From contig JAACJM010000050.1 of the NCBI GenBank assembly GCA_013368315.1, positions 1-64,000 on the forward strand: a stretch of DNA of 64,000 bases. Reading direction: 5' to 3'. The notes under the pieces are model-generated. The model was not told the origin of the DNA. It searched no databases and saw only the letters and a list, made by a program, of their open reading frames with translations. The DNA comes from Tetrapyrgos nigripes (lineage: Eukaryota > Basidiomycota > Agaricomycetes > Agaricales > Campanellaceae). How positions within the stretch are numbered: position 1 is the stretch's first letter; every line of letters starts with the position of its first letter. Below, piece after piece: positions 54,607 to 64,000 of the stretch. Both the position numbers and the translations under genes were made by a program.

Positions 54607-55823
54607 CTAGTACATATGAGGAAGATACCTAGTCCAGTCAATATCACGATATGCATCGGCAGGCAAAGAACGGAGAGTTGTGAAATTAATAGTGAGAAGT
54701 ATCAGCCTACATACAACGTAGAACGGTAGTCCAATAAACCCAATGATTACTACGAACACAAAGATCCGTTCGGGCAGTTGAATGTAACGTAAAAATGAAA
54801 ACCTTTTTAGCAGGGGTTGACAGTGCAGGCATTCCACGATGTAACTCGTAGCTAAATTAAGTAAAAAAAAGGACGGAAACAGTGCGACGAACGCTGCGCT
54901 AATTCTCCACATCACTTGTTCCGTCGAGGTGGGGAATGAGAAGTTCCACGCGAAACAGTGGATGGCGCCGAATAGGCAAGCAACAATGGATGCCACAACG
55001 CCAGACGTTGTGAACTCTGCTTGACCCAAGTCTCCTACCCAAATGATTGGAACAGATATCGATCCCTCCGGATCGCAGCTATAACCTCCAAAAACCAACT
55101 GCAGGAATTTCCAACTTGAAAACCATTGATGCCAGGATGTTGCAGATATTTGTAATTCTTCTGGTCCAGGACCAATCATAATTGGTCTCTGGACGTCAAG
55201 AGGTTTGTACCACCATAATCCGTACATCAGCAGGTTTAGACTCGTAAAAGCGACCGTGGATATCTCTAGCGCAGTGATAGACAGGTGCTGAATATGCCTG
55301 GTGAGGATTTGGACTAGAAACCACGAAGTCTGTAGAAGAGCCAGTCCCTTGGATACCGCGTCGCCTTTGCTCCTGTCCTCAATATCCTGAGCCTTTGTTG
55401 CCTTGATATCCGCTAGGATTTCTTCTGTGAACTGTTCCGGCTCAATGATGGGATGATGACCTTGACGAGTGACAAAGCCACCCATCGAAATGAAGAACCC
55501 ATGTGTAATTGAGAAGTTGTACTCTATAAGCAAGGAAATAAATGACCGAAAAACAAAAGTGACCGGTAAATACCTTTGGAGAATTTCCTTGCTACCAAAA
55601 GCTGACGTAGCGCAAAATATACCATCAGCTCTGGAGCGATGACCGCTACGACCATCAGGAAACATCGTCTGAGTGCTGTAGAGATACGCCCACAGTGCGG
55701 TGGAGGTACGTTTGGATGGACGGAGATCCATATGCACGCGAAGATGGTGACGAGACATCCCCAAGTGATGTCGTAGAGCTTTCGACAGTCGCTGATGTCG
55801 TTGCATGAGGAATCTGAGTCCAT
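54607..55823 (-). CDS. F9: F-family multi-pass membrane protein, intact
   Basis: Exons 55823-55574 and 55523-54607 (50 bp intron) give 388 residues. The start is ATGGACTCA (M-D-S). The motif KSKGDAVSKGLALLQTSWF is kept. The variable segment (ELQISATSWHQWFSSWKFLQ, then LVFGGYSCDPEGSISVPIIW) is closest to F4. The C-terminus is RYLPHMY, one residue longer than usual, as in F3. A second frame is open from 55806 through the intron. Function unknown. Confidence 0.8.
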
Positions 55824-56199
55824 TCTTTGAGTGTTATTCGAAAAGGGTTGAAGGAACACAAGCAAAAAATTGAGGCGCATTGGATTGACCTTAAGCCTTG
55901 TTAGAAAGCACGCAGCGACCACGCTGCTTGGGCTGCGTAACAGACATTCGATCTGCCCGCTGAAACTGTAGAAGAGCTGTCCAAACAGTACGAGGTCTGA
56001 TCATTCCTATATATCGTTAATTAATAGCTGAACTAACGAGGTACGAGATCCTCACTTTACGGCTCCGAGTGAGACTAGTTCCATGCCATATTCGCCGTCG
56101 ACCGAGAGCTCGGAGAACAATGAGATTTTCAACGAGGGTTGTTCACTTTTGTTGAGAGATATGGTAAGAAAACGATATGATAGTAAGCGAGGCGTCCAT
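55824..56199 (-). promoter_or_regulatory. F9 upstream region
   Basis: Proximal F upstream block with a CGTAAAGTGAGGATCTCG variant near 56050; the distal part is missing. Confidence 0.45.
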
Positions 56200-57066
56200 C
56201 CAAGTCCTACATATGAGGAAGATACTTAGTGAAGATACCTAGTCCAGTCAATATCACGAAAAACATCTGGAAGTAAACAACGGAGAGTCGTGAAAAGTAA
56301 GAGTGAGAAGTATCAGTCTGAATATAACATAGAGCGATAACAAGCTAGGACCGGCTACTAGCCGCGAAAACGATTCAATGTGATAGCAAAATGGCAAAAT
56401 TGCAATGCCTGCGAGGACCAGTTCTCGTGATTCAGGATGATCTCTGCCAGCAACATGAAAGAGGAGAGGGATACAGAGTGATGTACACTGCACTAACTCT
56501 CTACATCAGTCGTTGGGTTGAGGTAGGAAAAGAAAGATTCCATGCGAATACCGCCGAATAGGAGAGCAACACTGTAAGCCGTGAGACCAGATATCATGCC
56601 CACACCTCGTCCACGCTCTTTTGGAATTACTTCCCAAGCCCAAAACATGGGCATACATTTCGACACCTTGGACACCTCGAGATCGTAATCGGGATAGTAT
56701 CTCAGATGATGGCCATGACGAGTGACAAATCCACCTATAGAAATGAAGAATCCATGGGTCAGAGAGAGGGCGTACTCTGGTCATCGGTCAATAAGAAATC
56801 AAAAGAGAAAACAGACAGAAAAAATACCTTTGGTGTGTTTCCTTGCTACCATAAATTGATCCAGCGCAAAATATATCATCACCTCTGGGACTATGACCGC
56901 TACGACCATCCGGGAGAACAGCCTCAGGGCTATCGAAACAGGACCGAAATGCGGTGGAGGTACGTTTGAATGAACAGATACCCAAGTGCACGCAAAAATG
57001 GTGACGAGACATGTCGAAAAGCTTTCGACAGTCATTGACATCATTACAGGACGAGTCTGAGGCCAT
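56200..57066 (-). pseudogene. F10: F-family fragment
   Basis: Start ATGGCCTCAGACTCG at 57066, but about ten bases are missing after KLFD near 57012, shifting the frame before ACTWVSVHSN. Exon 1 otherwise reaches the splice site (KHTKG, near 56830). Exon 2 loses the KSKGDA-to-YGLWW part, keeps a membrane region (GLTAYSVALLFGGI) and ends in decayed C-terminal sequence at 56250-56340. Confidence 0.8.
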
Positions 57067-57540
57067 TCTGTGGGTTATACGGGTGTAGTATGTAGATGTA
57101 GGGGTGAAAGGGATGCAAGGAACGATCGCAGACTTGAACGCAGCCTCGTGCACCGACGCCTTCGTGACATTTCTAATGCTGTAGAAGAAGTTGGGAAGAA
57201 GAGACAGTATAGATGCCATTCGATCGCTCCCGTTGTTAAATTGTCCTTAATAATACTTACTAGCTGAGTTGATGAGGGACGAAATCGTCTTTGTGGCTCC
57301 ATTTTTATAGACGGAGACTATGTCCCTGTATCCGCTGACTGAGAGCTCGGAGAAGAATGAGGTTTGCAACGAGGGTTGATCACTTCTGTTGAGAAAATGT
57401 GCGCCGCATGGGGTCCGGATGGTTAGATAGATAGATAGATAGATAGATATGTCGTGAGTGCTTGACGACAGCGGGACAAGCGAGAAAAGCTCTGTCTCGT
57501 CGTCCCGATTTGGCAACCGGAATTGCCGGATTGCTAATCG
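57067..57540 (-). promoter_or_regulatory. F10 upstream region with TAGA microsatellite
   Basis: 57070-57230 differs from the standard block. The TATA-like part (57297-57312, complement TATAAAAATGGAG) and the 'gagcttcggagaag'-type part are present. A (TAGA)6 array occupies about 57423-57448. The block is truncated near 57480 where GPC1 sequence starts. Confidence 0.45.
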
Positions 57541-58645
57541 GCTTTTTTGGTGTGCACTACTCTTCGACCTCTACTACTACGTCACCATCCTCAGTTTCAT
57601 ATACCTCTGGATATTCCCTGCCTCGCTAGCTTTGTGTTTGAGCCATGGGAGTTTAGCGAGTGCTGCGATTACTTGGAGGAATAGTCTGGTGTTTCACGAT
57701 TTGGATAAGGTTACGAGTCTTTTTATACATGTTTATCCGCCTTTTGTGTTTACGGTGACTAGGTGGGTGCATTTTTTCCTTGACTTTTTTGCGACATGGG
57801 CTGATTAAGATTGTATGGTACAGACACTTTTACCCAAACGCAGAAGAGAGATTCCCTGCTGTCAAGGAATTGCCTCATCTATATCCTTTACACGCGTTAC
57901 TTATCAGAGTGGTGGTATCTGTAAGTCTTCTTCTTTTCCTTCTCTTCCCTTTCAATCGCTCACAACATCCCCTCAGACTTCTCCTGGCAACTCCTCTACT
58001 GAAATTCGCCCTCATCGACCGTCGCGAAAAAATGGGATCCGACCAACGCACCACCACCTCCTTCCCCCTCAACAGCCAACGCGGCATCATCGGTCGTTCC
58101 CTCTCTGCTATCTCACCTCAATCCCATATCGCTGCTTTCATGGGAGGTCAACTTGTCTGTATGGTTCTTACCGAACTCCCGGCGGCGTATGTGGTTGTAT
58201 GATAGTAGAGGTGTTTGGGAGGAAGTTAGAGGCGTTGAGGAAAGAGTTGTCGGAGATTACACAGGGGAGTGAGAGGATTAAAGAAGTCAACGAGAAGGTG
58301 CAGGAAAAACAGGGTAATGTCGCAAGGGGAGGTACGTGGAGTGATACCACCCTGTCGGAGACTGCATCGGTGGTTTCTTCGGGATCCTGCCTACCTCTGG
58401 GAGGTCTAGCCCGACCTATCAGTACCAGTATGCGTTCAGCGATGATGAGTCTTCGGTGGATGATTCGCCTGTTGGTTAGTAATAAGGTTCTTTCAGCTGT
58501 ACCGGTGAGGAACGGGGATGCCGATGGTGAGGGAGAAGTAGAATCGTTTACTGGGCAGGCTGAGTTGGGCACTGGGGCTGCGAGGCCTGCGACGGGGGTT
58601 GGGGTTGAGTTCGGATGGGCCAGGGGAGGAGGCGAAGAAGGAGAG
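57540..58645 (+). pseudogene. Dead GPC1 copy, 5'-truncated
   Basis: The plus strand starts inside exon 4 (LLFDLYYYVTILSFIYLWIF), keeps SHGSLASAAITWRNSLVFHD, HFYPNAEERFPAVKELPHLY and the exon 6 start with one base lost near 57998 (LLYWKF becomes LLKFAL in another frame). It deletes the segment around VFLLYDSPFWSGV near 58200 and retains the coiled and acidic tail. Exons 1-3 are absent. Confidence 0.88.
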
Positions 58646-59095
58646 GTGAGAGACCTCGACCCCACAGATCCACGGGCACGGACATGGACACATCCCCGCA
58701 CCGTTGTATGCCACCAATTCAGACTCAAGTCTCAGAGCAACGATGATCGAGAGACGATCCAGAGAACGATACTCGCTGGTACGTCTCCTAGACTCATTTC
58801 TTTGGTCACCTTATAATTTACTCGATTATATTTCCTGATTCTGACCCGGCCTTGTCTCGTCATGATCATAGGTATCGACTGACTGGAAACCGCCGCCAAA
58901 CGCAGCTACCAAGAAGCCTCGAAATCGCGAGAGGAACGCCGTGAGAGAAATGCTCCAAACGCCCAACCGTTGTCTTCAAATTCGGTCATTTATAATTAGA
59001 CTACACCGGCAGCGTCGAGTTCTTTTAGCCAGTCTCCGGCGGCCCTTAACATATGGACTGCCGTCTCCTTCTACTACCCGTCTACCACCACCGTC
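58646..59095 (+). other. Insertion between GPC1 tail and GPC1 3' UTR
   Basis: In the intact locus the coding tail (45380) is followed within 40 bases by 'ctgtttctcgccgacctatt'. Here the same word appears only at 59101, so about 430-450 bp are inserted. The insert has a GT..AG-like pair (58780-58871) flanked by coding-like sequence. Its source was not recognised. Confidence 0.4.
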
Positions 59096-59613
59096 TGAGA
59101 TCTGTTTCTCGCCGACCTATTTCTCGATATGTGTGTCTTGATTTCTGCTTCTCATCTGTTTATCTGTCTTTCTACCTCTCTACAACTGGTTTACCTTTTT
59201 TTCGAATTGACACTTCACATTACAAACAGACCGGGCTTTGCAAATATGTACTTTGTTCCACTACCTACTTATTTAAAGTGCTGTATTTACTGGAGTTCAC
59301 TCGAGTATTGGGAATTGTCCGGATTCTCAAAGCCAGTACAAATGTAAGTACGCGTCGGCGTCGCCCAGTACAGCGCTAAAGACAATGTGGCACTAAGGAG
59401 ACAATTATACAAGCTCATATAGTCAGGTATGTAGTACAAAAGCGTATAAGTAGAAGTCAGATAGGTGGCTAGCTCATATCGCATAACATCGTATCGTTAC
59501 AAAACAAAAAAAGTTTGGAACATAAGTCGACATTACAAGGTGGTGAAAAAAACAAGGGCGGGGATCGATAATGGGCAGTGCATGTATATATATTGAGTAC
59601 ATCCGTCCGAGTC
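59096..59613 (+). repeat. GPC1 3' UTR, inverted F 3' flank, GPC1 3' flank
   Basis: 59096-59185 is GPC1 3' UTR. 59190-59350 is the F 3'-flank repeat in plus orientation ('ggagttcactcgagtattgg'), opposite to all other copies. 59390-59520 is the inverted GPC1 3'-flank block. F11 follows at 59614. Confidence 0.7.
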
Positions 59614-61558
59614 TTACACATGTGCATGAGGAAGACACCTAGTCCAGTCAATGACACGATATGCATCTGCAGGTAAAGAGCGGGGAGTTGTGAAAGTAAT
59701 AGTGAGGAGTATCAGTCTGCATACAACATAAAGCGATAGTCCAGTAAACCGAACAGTGTTTACTACAAAGTCAACGATCCATTCCCGAAACAGTTGATGA
59801 ATGTAACGTAAAAATCGCAACCTTTTTCGCAGGGACTGCCAGTCGAGGCCGTCCAGGATGCAATCCATAGCCAATGCAGGAAAAAGAAGGGACGGAAACA
59901 GTGCGACGAACGCTGCGCTAATTCTCCACATCATTTGTTCGGTCGAGGTGGGGAATGAGAAGTTCCATGGCAAACAGTGGATGGCGCCGAAAAGGCAGGC
60001 AACAATGGGTGCCACAACATCAGACATTAACTACCCAAGCCATTGGAACAGATGTCGATTTCTCCGGATAGCACCAAAAACCTCGCAAAACTGCAAACTC
60101 CAGGAATGTCCGAATCTGTGCAAGTGAAAACCCCTGACGCCGGAATGTTGCAGATGTTGCTACTTCTGGTCCAGGACCAACCATAATTGGCCTTTGAACG
60201 TCAAGAGGTTTGTACCACCATAATCCATACACCAACAGGTTTAGAATTGCAAAACCGACCGTGGCTATCTCTAGCGCACTGATAGGCAGGTGCTGAATGG
60301 CCCTGGTGAGGATTTGGACTAGAAACCACGAAGTCTGTAGAAGAGCCAATCCCTTGGATACTGCGTCACCTTTGCTCTTGTCTTCGATATCCTGAGCCTT
60401 GGTTGCCCTGTCCCGTTTGTTTAGCAAGTAATTCCCTACCTCAATGCCCGCTGTCTTCAAAAGGCTCGCTTCATCTGCTTGTTCTGCTCTATGAGTTCTG
60501 TGATAAAACTCTCGATATTTTTTACACAGTATAGCCCTGAAGGTGGTGGATTGGTGAATTGAAGTATAGCCCTGGGTGAGTTGTTTATCTTGTTTCATTC
60601 ATATAGTATACTCAGACAATTGCAGGAACAGTTCGCGCAAATAGAGTGCGGCACATGTAGGGAAATATTGAAGTAATTGGTGAGTCCTTTTCTGACTTAT
60701 TGGCCATGCCGGGTGACCAAGCAGTTCTGTTCACATCCAGGTAATTTAGCACTACGCATGGTATGTATGTAGTCAGTGTCGTTATCGTTGTGATAGCGGC
60801 ACCCCACATATAATGGTTCGTTTAGTCACATACTCCTTGTTATGACTCTTGCTAACAAACATGTTCTTCAGATCCATTGGAAAGCTACCGTCTGCTGTGC
60901 CGTCGCATGCAGAATGGCGTCTTTGTTGTGGTGGACGGATTGGATCCCATTATTGGATTGCTGGTGAGCGACATCTTTTAGCTGTTGATAGAATCTGTAT
61001 AGACATGTATAGACGAGTCAGTAGATACGAATAGAATAGCGTCTATTGGAATAGAAGGACGTCTATTTGATAGTCATGTACCTCTAGCTGTAGAACAGTT
61101 TCTATACGTCTATTCCTTCTATATGTCTAGTACTAGAAGCTATAGAAGGACCTGGTATTTTGCTGATGTGGTAGCGTGAAATTATTGGATGATGGCCTTG
61201 ACGAGTGACAAAGCCACCCATCGAAATGAAGAACCCATGTGTAATTGAGAGGTTGCACTCTATAATCAAGGGAATAAGAGACCGAAAAACAAAAGTGACC
61301 GGTAAATACCTTTGGAGAATTTCCTTGCTACCAAAAACTGGCGCATCGCAAAATATACCATCAGCTCTGGAGCTATGACCGCTACGACCATCAGGAAGCA
61401 TCGTCTCAGTGCTATGCGATACGTCCGCAGTGCGATGGAGGTACGTTTGGATGGACGGAGATCCATGTGCACGCGAAGATGGTGACGAGACATCCCCAAA
61501 CGATGTCGTAGAGCTTTTGACAGTCATTGATGTCGTTGCATGAGGAATCCGAGGCCAT
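59614..61558 (-). pseudogene. F11: F-family gene split by an insertion and two frameshifts
   Basis: Exon 1 starts at 61558, loses one base near 61425 (PPSHCGRI, then out of frame) and reaches the splice site near 61310. Exon 2 runs to GFVTRQGHHPIISRYH (about 61175), then about 750 bp of foreign DNA intervenes. It resumes at RATKAQDIEDKSKGDAVSKG (about 60410), has a second frame break near 60025 in the variable segment, and ends in RVIDWTRCLPHA (59614). Confidence 0.85.
60412..61165. mobile_element. Insertion inside F11 exon 2
   Basis: Foreign DNA replaces about 30 bases of F11 (QLTKEILREI). A minus-strand frame (60598-60412) reads REFYHRTHRAEQADEASLLK, TAGIEVGNYLLNKRD. The other end has clustered TCTAT-type repeats (61005-61135: 'gtatagacatgtatagacg', 'tctatacgtctattcc'). 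No terminal repeats or target duplication were recognised. Confidence 0.45.
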
Positions 61559-62169
61559 TCTTAGGTGTTCATGGCAGAGAGGGCGGAAGGAACGCAAGCA
61601 AGAGATTGAGGTGCATTAGATTGACGTTAAATTGGCTGCGTAACAGACCACCTGCCAGCTAAAGCTGTAGAAGAGCTCTTCGAGCAGTACAAGGTTTGAT
61701 CGTTCCTATCGTTACATAATTATAGCTGAGCTGATGAGGGACGAAATCCTCATTTTATGGCTCCGACGAGACCAGTTCCATGTATTCGCCATCGACCGAG
61801 AGCTCGGAGTCTGGAGAACAATGAGGTTTGCAACGAGACTTGTTCACTTTAGTTGAGGAGATGTACGCCGCGTGAGGTCCGGTGCCCTGAGTGAGCGCTT
61901 GAGCACAGCAATATTGATGTGTTGATATATTGGTAGACAACGAGGGAGCAGTTGGAGCGAGGCGTCAAAGAACAGGGAAGGAGAATGGGCAAGTGAGACA
62001 CAGGTTAATGCGCAGACAACGGTGAAGATGGTAAGAGGCAAGCTGGCAGTTTGGCGGCTACGCGAACCGAAACTGCCTGATCCGCGAGATTATACGCTTT
62101 CTCCCGGTTCTACGACAGAGACTGCAGAGTCAGACACAAAGTATTTCTTATTCTTGATAATGGCAATTG
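61559..62169 (-). promoter_or_regulatory. F11 upstream region
   Basis: Full-length F upstream block to the distal 'cccggttctacgacagagac' word (62104). The signal-like stretch (PLTIFTVVCALTCVSLAHS) lies at about 62040-61980. The RecQ relic begins where the block ends. Confidence 0.5.
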
Positions 62170-62740
62170 AATATTACAGATAACGGTACCCAGCGTCATA
62201 ACGAGGACGAAAGTCTCTACCCCATTCCGCAATGCAATGTGCTTCGTCGACGACGACCAAGACCCATGCTCACTGGGCGAAGTGGCCGGCATGAATTTAA
62301 TGCCAGATTTCACGATAGTTCTTGATGTATTTCATTCTGACTTGGAATGAAAATCCTTGGCTTCAACCGAAAGTGGGATGAGATGGTCAGGATGAATTCA
62401 ACGCCATCCATGACCACTTTCATACCAACATTTCAGTCTGTTATTCGTTTCTCTTCAAGAGCTTCTCATGGAAGGAAGACTTTAAGGGAGTCTCCGGGGA
62501 AGTAGGGATGACTTCGTGCTTAGACGACGAGTAGGGAATTGACTTGATGACTTCCTGACGTCGTATCAGTGCAAAATACGCAAGAATATAATAAGGAGCA
62601 CGCACCTCAAATCTTACTAGACGAATTCAAGGCTACAGCTTGTATGCCCTTGCCCAACAAATCCTTCACCTGCGCATCCATTAAAGCATTGAGTGGACCA
62701 ATAACCAGGACGACTTTCTGAGGGTTGAGTTCCGAGTGAT
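62170..62740 (-). pseudogene. RecQ-type DNA helicase relic
   Basis: The minus strand shows helicase motif Ia (KVVLVIGPLNALMDAQVKDL, about 62725-62665) followed by GKGIQAVALNSS and a GTAAGA donor. Then SPETPLKSSFHEKLLKRNE (about 62505-62445) and, after a degenerate stretch, motif II in VVVDEAHCIAEWGRDFRPRY (about 62260-62200). Order and spacing fit fungal RecQ-family helicases. A stop after LKRNE and out-of-frame filler show it is dead. Motif I (Walker A) is not visible upstream and motifs III-VI are missing. Confidence 0.8.
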
Positions 62741-63256
62741 AGAAACGTGGGTACCGAAAAGAGAGAATCTTCCTACCTCCAGTACATCATACATTGCTTA
62801 TGCCTTGTATGATGTTACGGTCGTCTCTCTCTTGATGTTCGTGCAGGGAGGGAATACTCCAGGTCTTGCATAACGCACAATAATTGGTCTGTCGATGGTA
62901 GAGATAGTGAAACAGAGACGGAAGTGATCGAGGTCAATGCACGAGAACGGAAGCAAGTATCGGGAAACGGAAAACGGTGAACGTTTTGTATTAGCCAGTA
63001 TGCTAGTTCTACATGGTCGTAGGTATCGTAACGCGAGATATTAGAGCGAGTTGTTGGGGTGTGGTCGAGGATTTCGGCAAAGTCAAAACAAGCACGCGAG
63101 TGCCGGATTCTGTTCCACTTCAAGCTTCAAGCTTCAAGTGCCACTTCCAATCCACTTCCACTCACTTCGCCAAGCGGTTTGAGCGACCTTCATCGAACCT
63201 TTGCAGAAGTCGCTGGCTCGGCTCGAGTCTAGTCATATCTAAGCTTTCAAGGCTGT
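62741..63256. other. No supported gene
   Basis: Short frames on both strands without motif support. It lies between the helicase relic (minus) and the DUF262 gene (plus) and should hold the latter's promoter. A tandem 'cttcaagcttcaagcttcaa' run is at 63118-63138. Confidence 0.45.
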
Positions 63257-64000
63257 ATGTTTTCATGGGCAATCAAATCAGAGGGAGCAGAACCTCAAAT
63301 TCCAGAACCCCATCCTTTGGGTGCCCAGGGACCTTCATTCTCTGAGGGAGAGCCTGACCAGCTTCAAGTGCAGGCTGTTCAGGTCAGCTTTCTTATTGAA
63401 AACTCTTATTGCCTTTTGATCACCCCTAACAAAACTTCCTCTAGACATCATCATCTGAGATACAACCAGCTCTCAAACAGCATAAAACTTATGAAAGGAC
63501 CATGAAAGAGCTCTCTAGTAAGCACCGGCTCAGTCTCATATCCAGTTATACATCATTGACCTGCCTTATTCTAGATGAGATAAACTTGGGATCTCTCTTT
63601 TGGGATCAGGATTACCAACGAGGTAAATTAAGGACAAGTCAACAAAAGTCTCGAGTCTAAAGCCTTGGTGTAGACATTGTCTGGAAACCGGACAAGCAAT
63701 CTCACTTGATTGATAGCATTATGCGGAACTTTCCGGTCTTTCCGATCATATTAGGTGAGCTGCTTCTTTCATGCTTCATGTTCAATTTTTTCTGGAATAC
63801 TGATATTTCTCTACTCCATCCTGACCAGCGGGCACGCGAGGCAGAACGAGGAAGAATGTCATCGACGGCAAGCAAAGACTGACAGCGATTCGAAGGTGCG
63901 TACCCTCACTTGGACTTCGACCACTCATCTGGTACTCAGTCATTCTTGTAGGTTTCTAGCTGGCGAAATACCGTGTATGATTTTCAATCGCGACTCACAT
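63257..64000 (+). CDS. DUF262-domain protein, 5' part (runs off window)
   Basis: Six exons read through in phase: 63257-63382, 63445-63517, 63575-63622, 63674-63754, 63829-63895, 63952-64000 and beyond. After a 65-residue acidic, low-complexity N-terminus come LFWDQDYQRDIVWKPDKQ, SHLIDSIMRNFPVFPIILAG, NVIDGKQRLTAIRRFLAGEI. These are the conserved blocks of DUF262 (ParB/GmrSD-like fold), including the DGKQRLTAI signature. In bacteria this fold is found in modification-dependent restriction enzymes; the role of the fungal proteins is not known to me. The 3' end lies outside the window, so completeness cannot be judged. Confidence 0.82.

Noticed and set aside
55524..55922. F9 start upstream of 55823
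   Set aside because: An open extension exists, but all other F genes start at the M-x-S-D-S-S-C-N-D position and the upstream part is shared non-coding promoter repeat.
57423..57448. TAGA array as telomeric or centromeric repeat
   Set aside because: A six-unit microsatellite of a kind common in non-coding DNA; no TTAGGG-type repeat occurs in the window.

Overview
The window looks like an agaricomycete (Basidiomycota) nuclear chromosome. The evidence is many 45-60 bp GT..AG introns, ankyrin genes with the DUF6535 domain typical of mushroom-forming fungi, a Ty1/copia element, and typical fungal housekeeping genes: OST2/DAD1, GPC1 and a mitochondrial SOD-fold ribosomal protein. No prokaryotic feature is seen. 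Much of the window consists of segmental and tandem duplications in different stages of decay.

Left part (1-31 kb). A composite unit occurs twice in direct orientation, about 7.1-15.6 kb (copy A) and 23.3-30.5 kb (copy B). The unit is: an unrecognised minus-strand gene (Y), a spacer with relics, a DUF6535-ankyrin gene (plus), then the SOD-like mitoribosomal gene (minus), tail to tail. The copies decayed in complementary ways. Copy A has an intact nine-exon DUF6535 gene but a nonsense-broken ribosomal gene. Copy B has a DUF6535 gene with a one-base frameshift and a changed TATA box, but a readable ribosomal gene. OST2 sits divergently beside the latter. Smaller relics of the same genes lie at 1-0.3, 22.4-23.3 and 51.1-51.7 kb. 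A nearly fresh copia element (1394-6430, target duplication GTTCT) is inserted among relics. A 0.76 kb inverted-repeat-bounded insertion in copy A holds a tRNA-like sequence. Between the units (16-22.3 kb) lie degenerate gene remnants and a dead inverted GPC1 copy.

Right part (31-62 kb). Here lies a minus-strand array of an uncharacterised fungal multi-pass membrane protein family, called the F family here. Each gene has two exons and a ~50 bp phase-1 intron. Five copies read through (F3, F4, F6, F7, F9), two carry one nonsense codon at a Trp position (F1, F2), and several are fragments. GPC1 (43.3-45.4 kb, six exons, intact) is embedded in the array, and its head and tail sequences are repeated beside other F genes, so GPC1 was duplicated together with F genes. 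Members share ends and flanks but differ strongly in one central segment. A secreted, signal-peptide protein gene at 52.5-53.5 kb has acquired its C-terminus from sequence otherwise found downstream of the DUF6535 genes.

Right end (62-64 kb). A RecQ-type helicase relic is followed by the start of a DUF262-family gene that runs off the window.

The intact genes serve separate roles: N-glycosylation (OST2), phosphatidylcholine remodelling (GPC1) and mitochondrial translation (the SOD-like protein). The F array and the DUF6535-ankyrin genes are the lineage-specific, fast-changing part. Their functions are not known and are not assigned here. All gene models were read by eye from splice signals and paralogue comparison.
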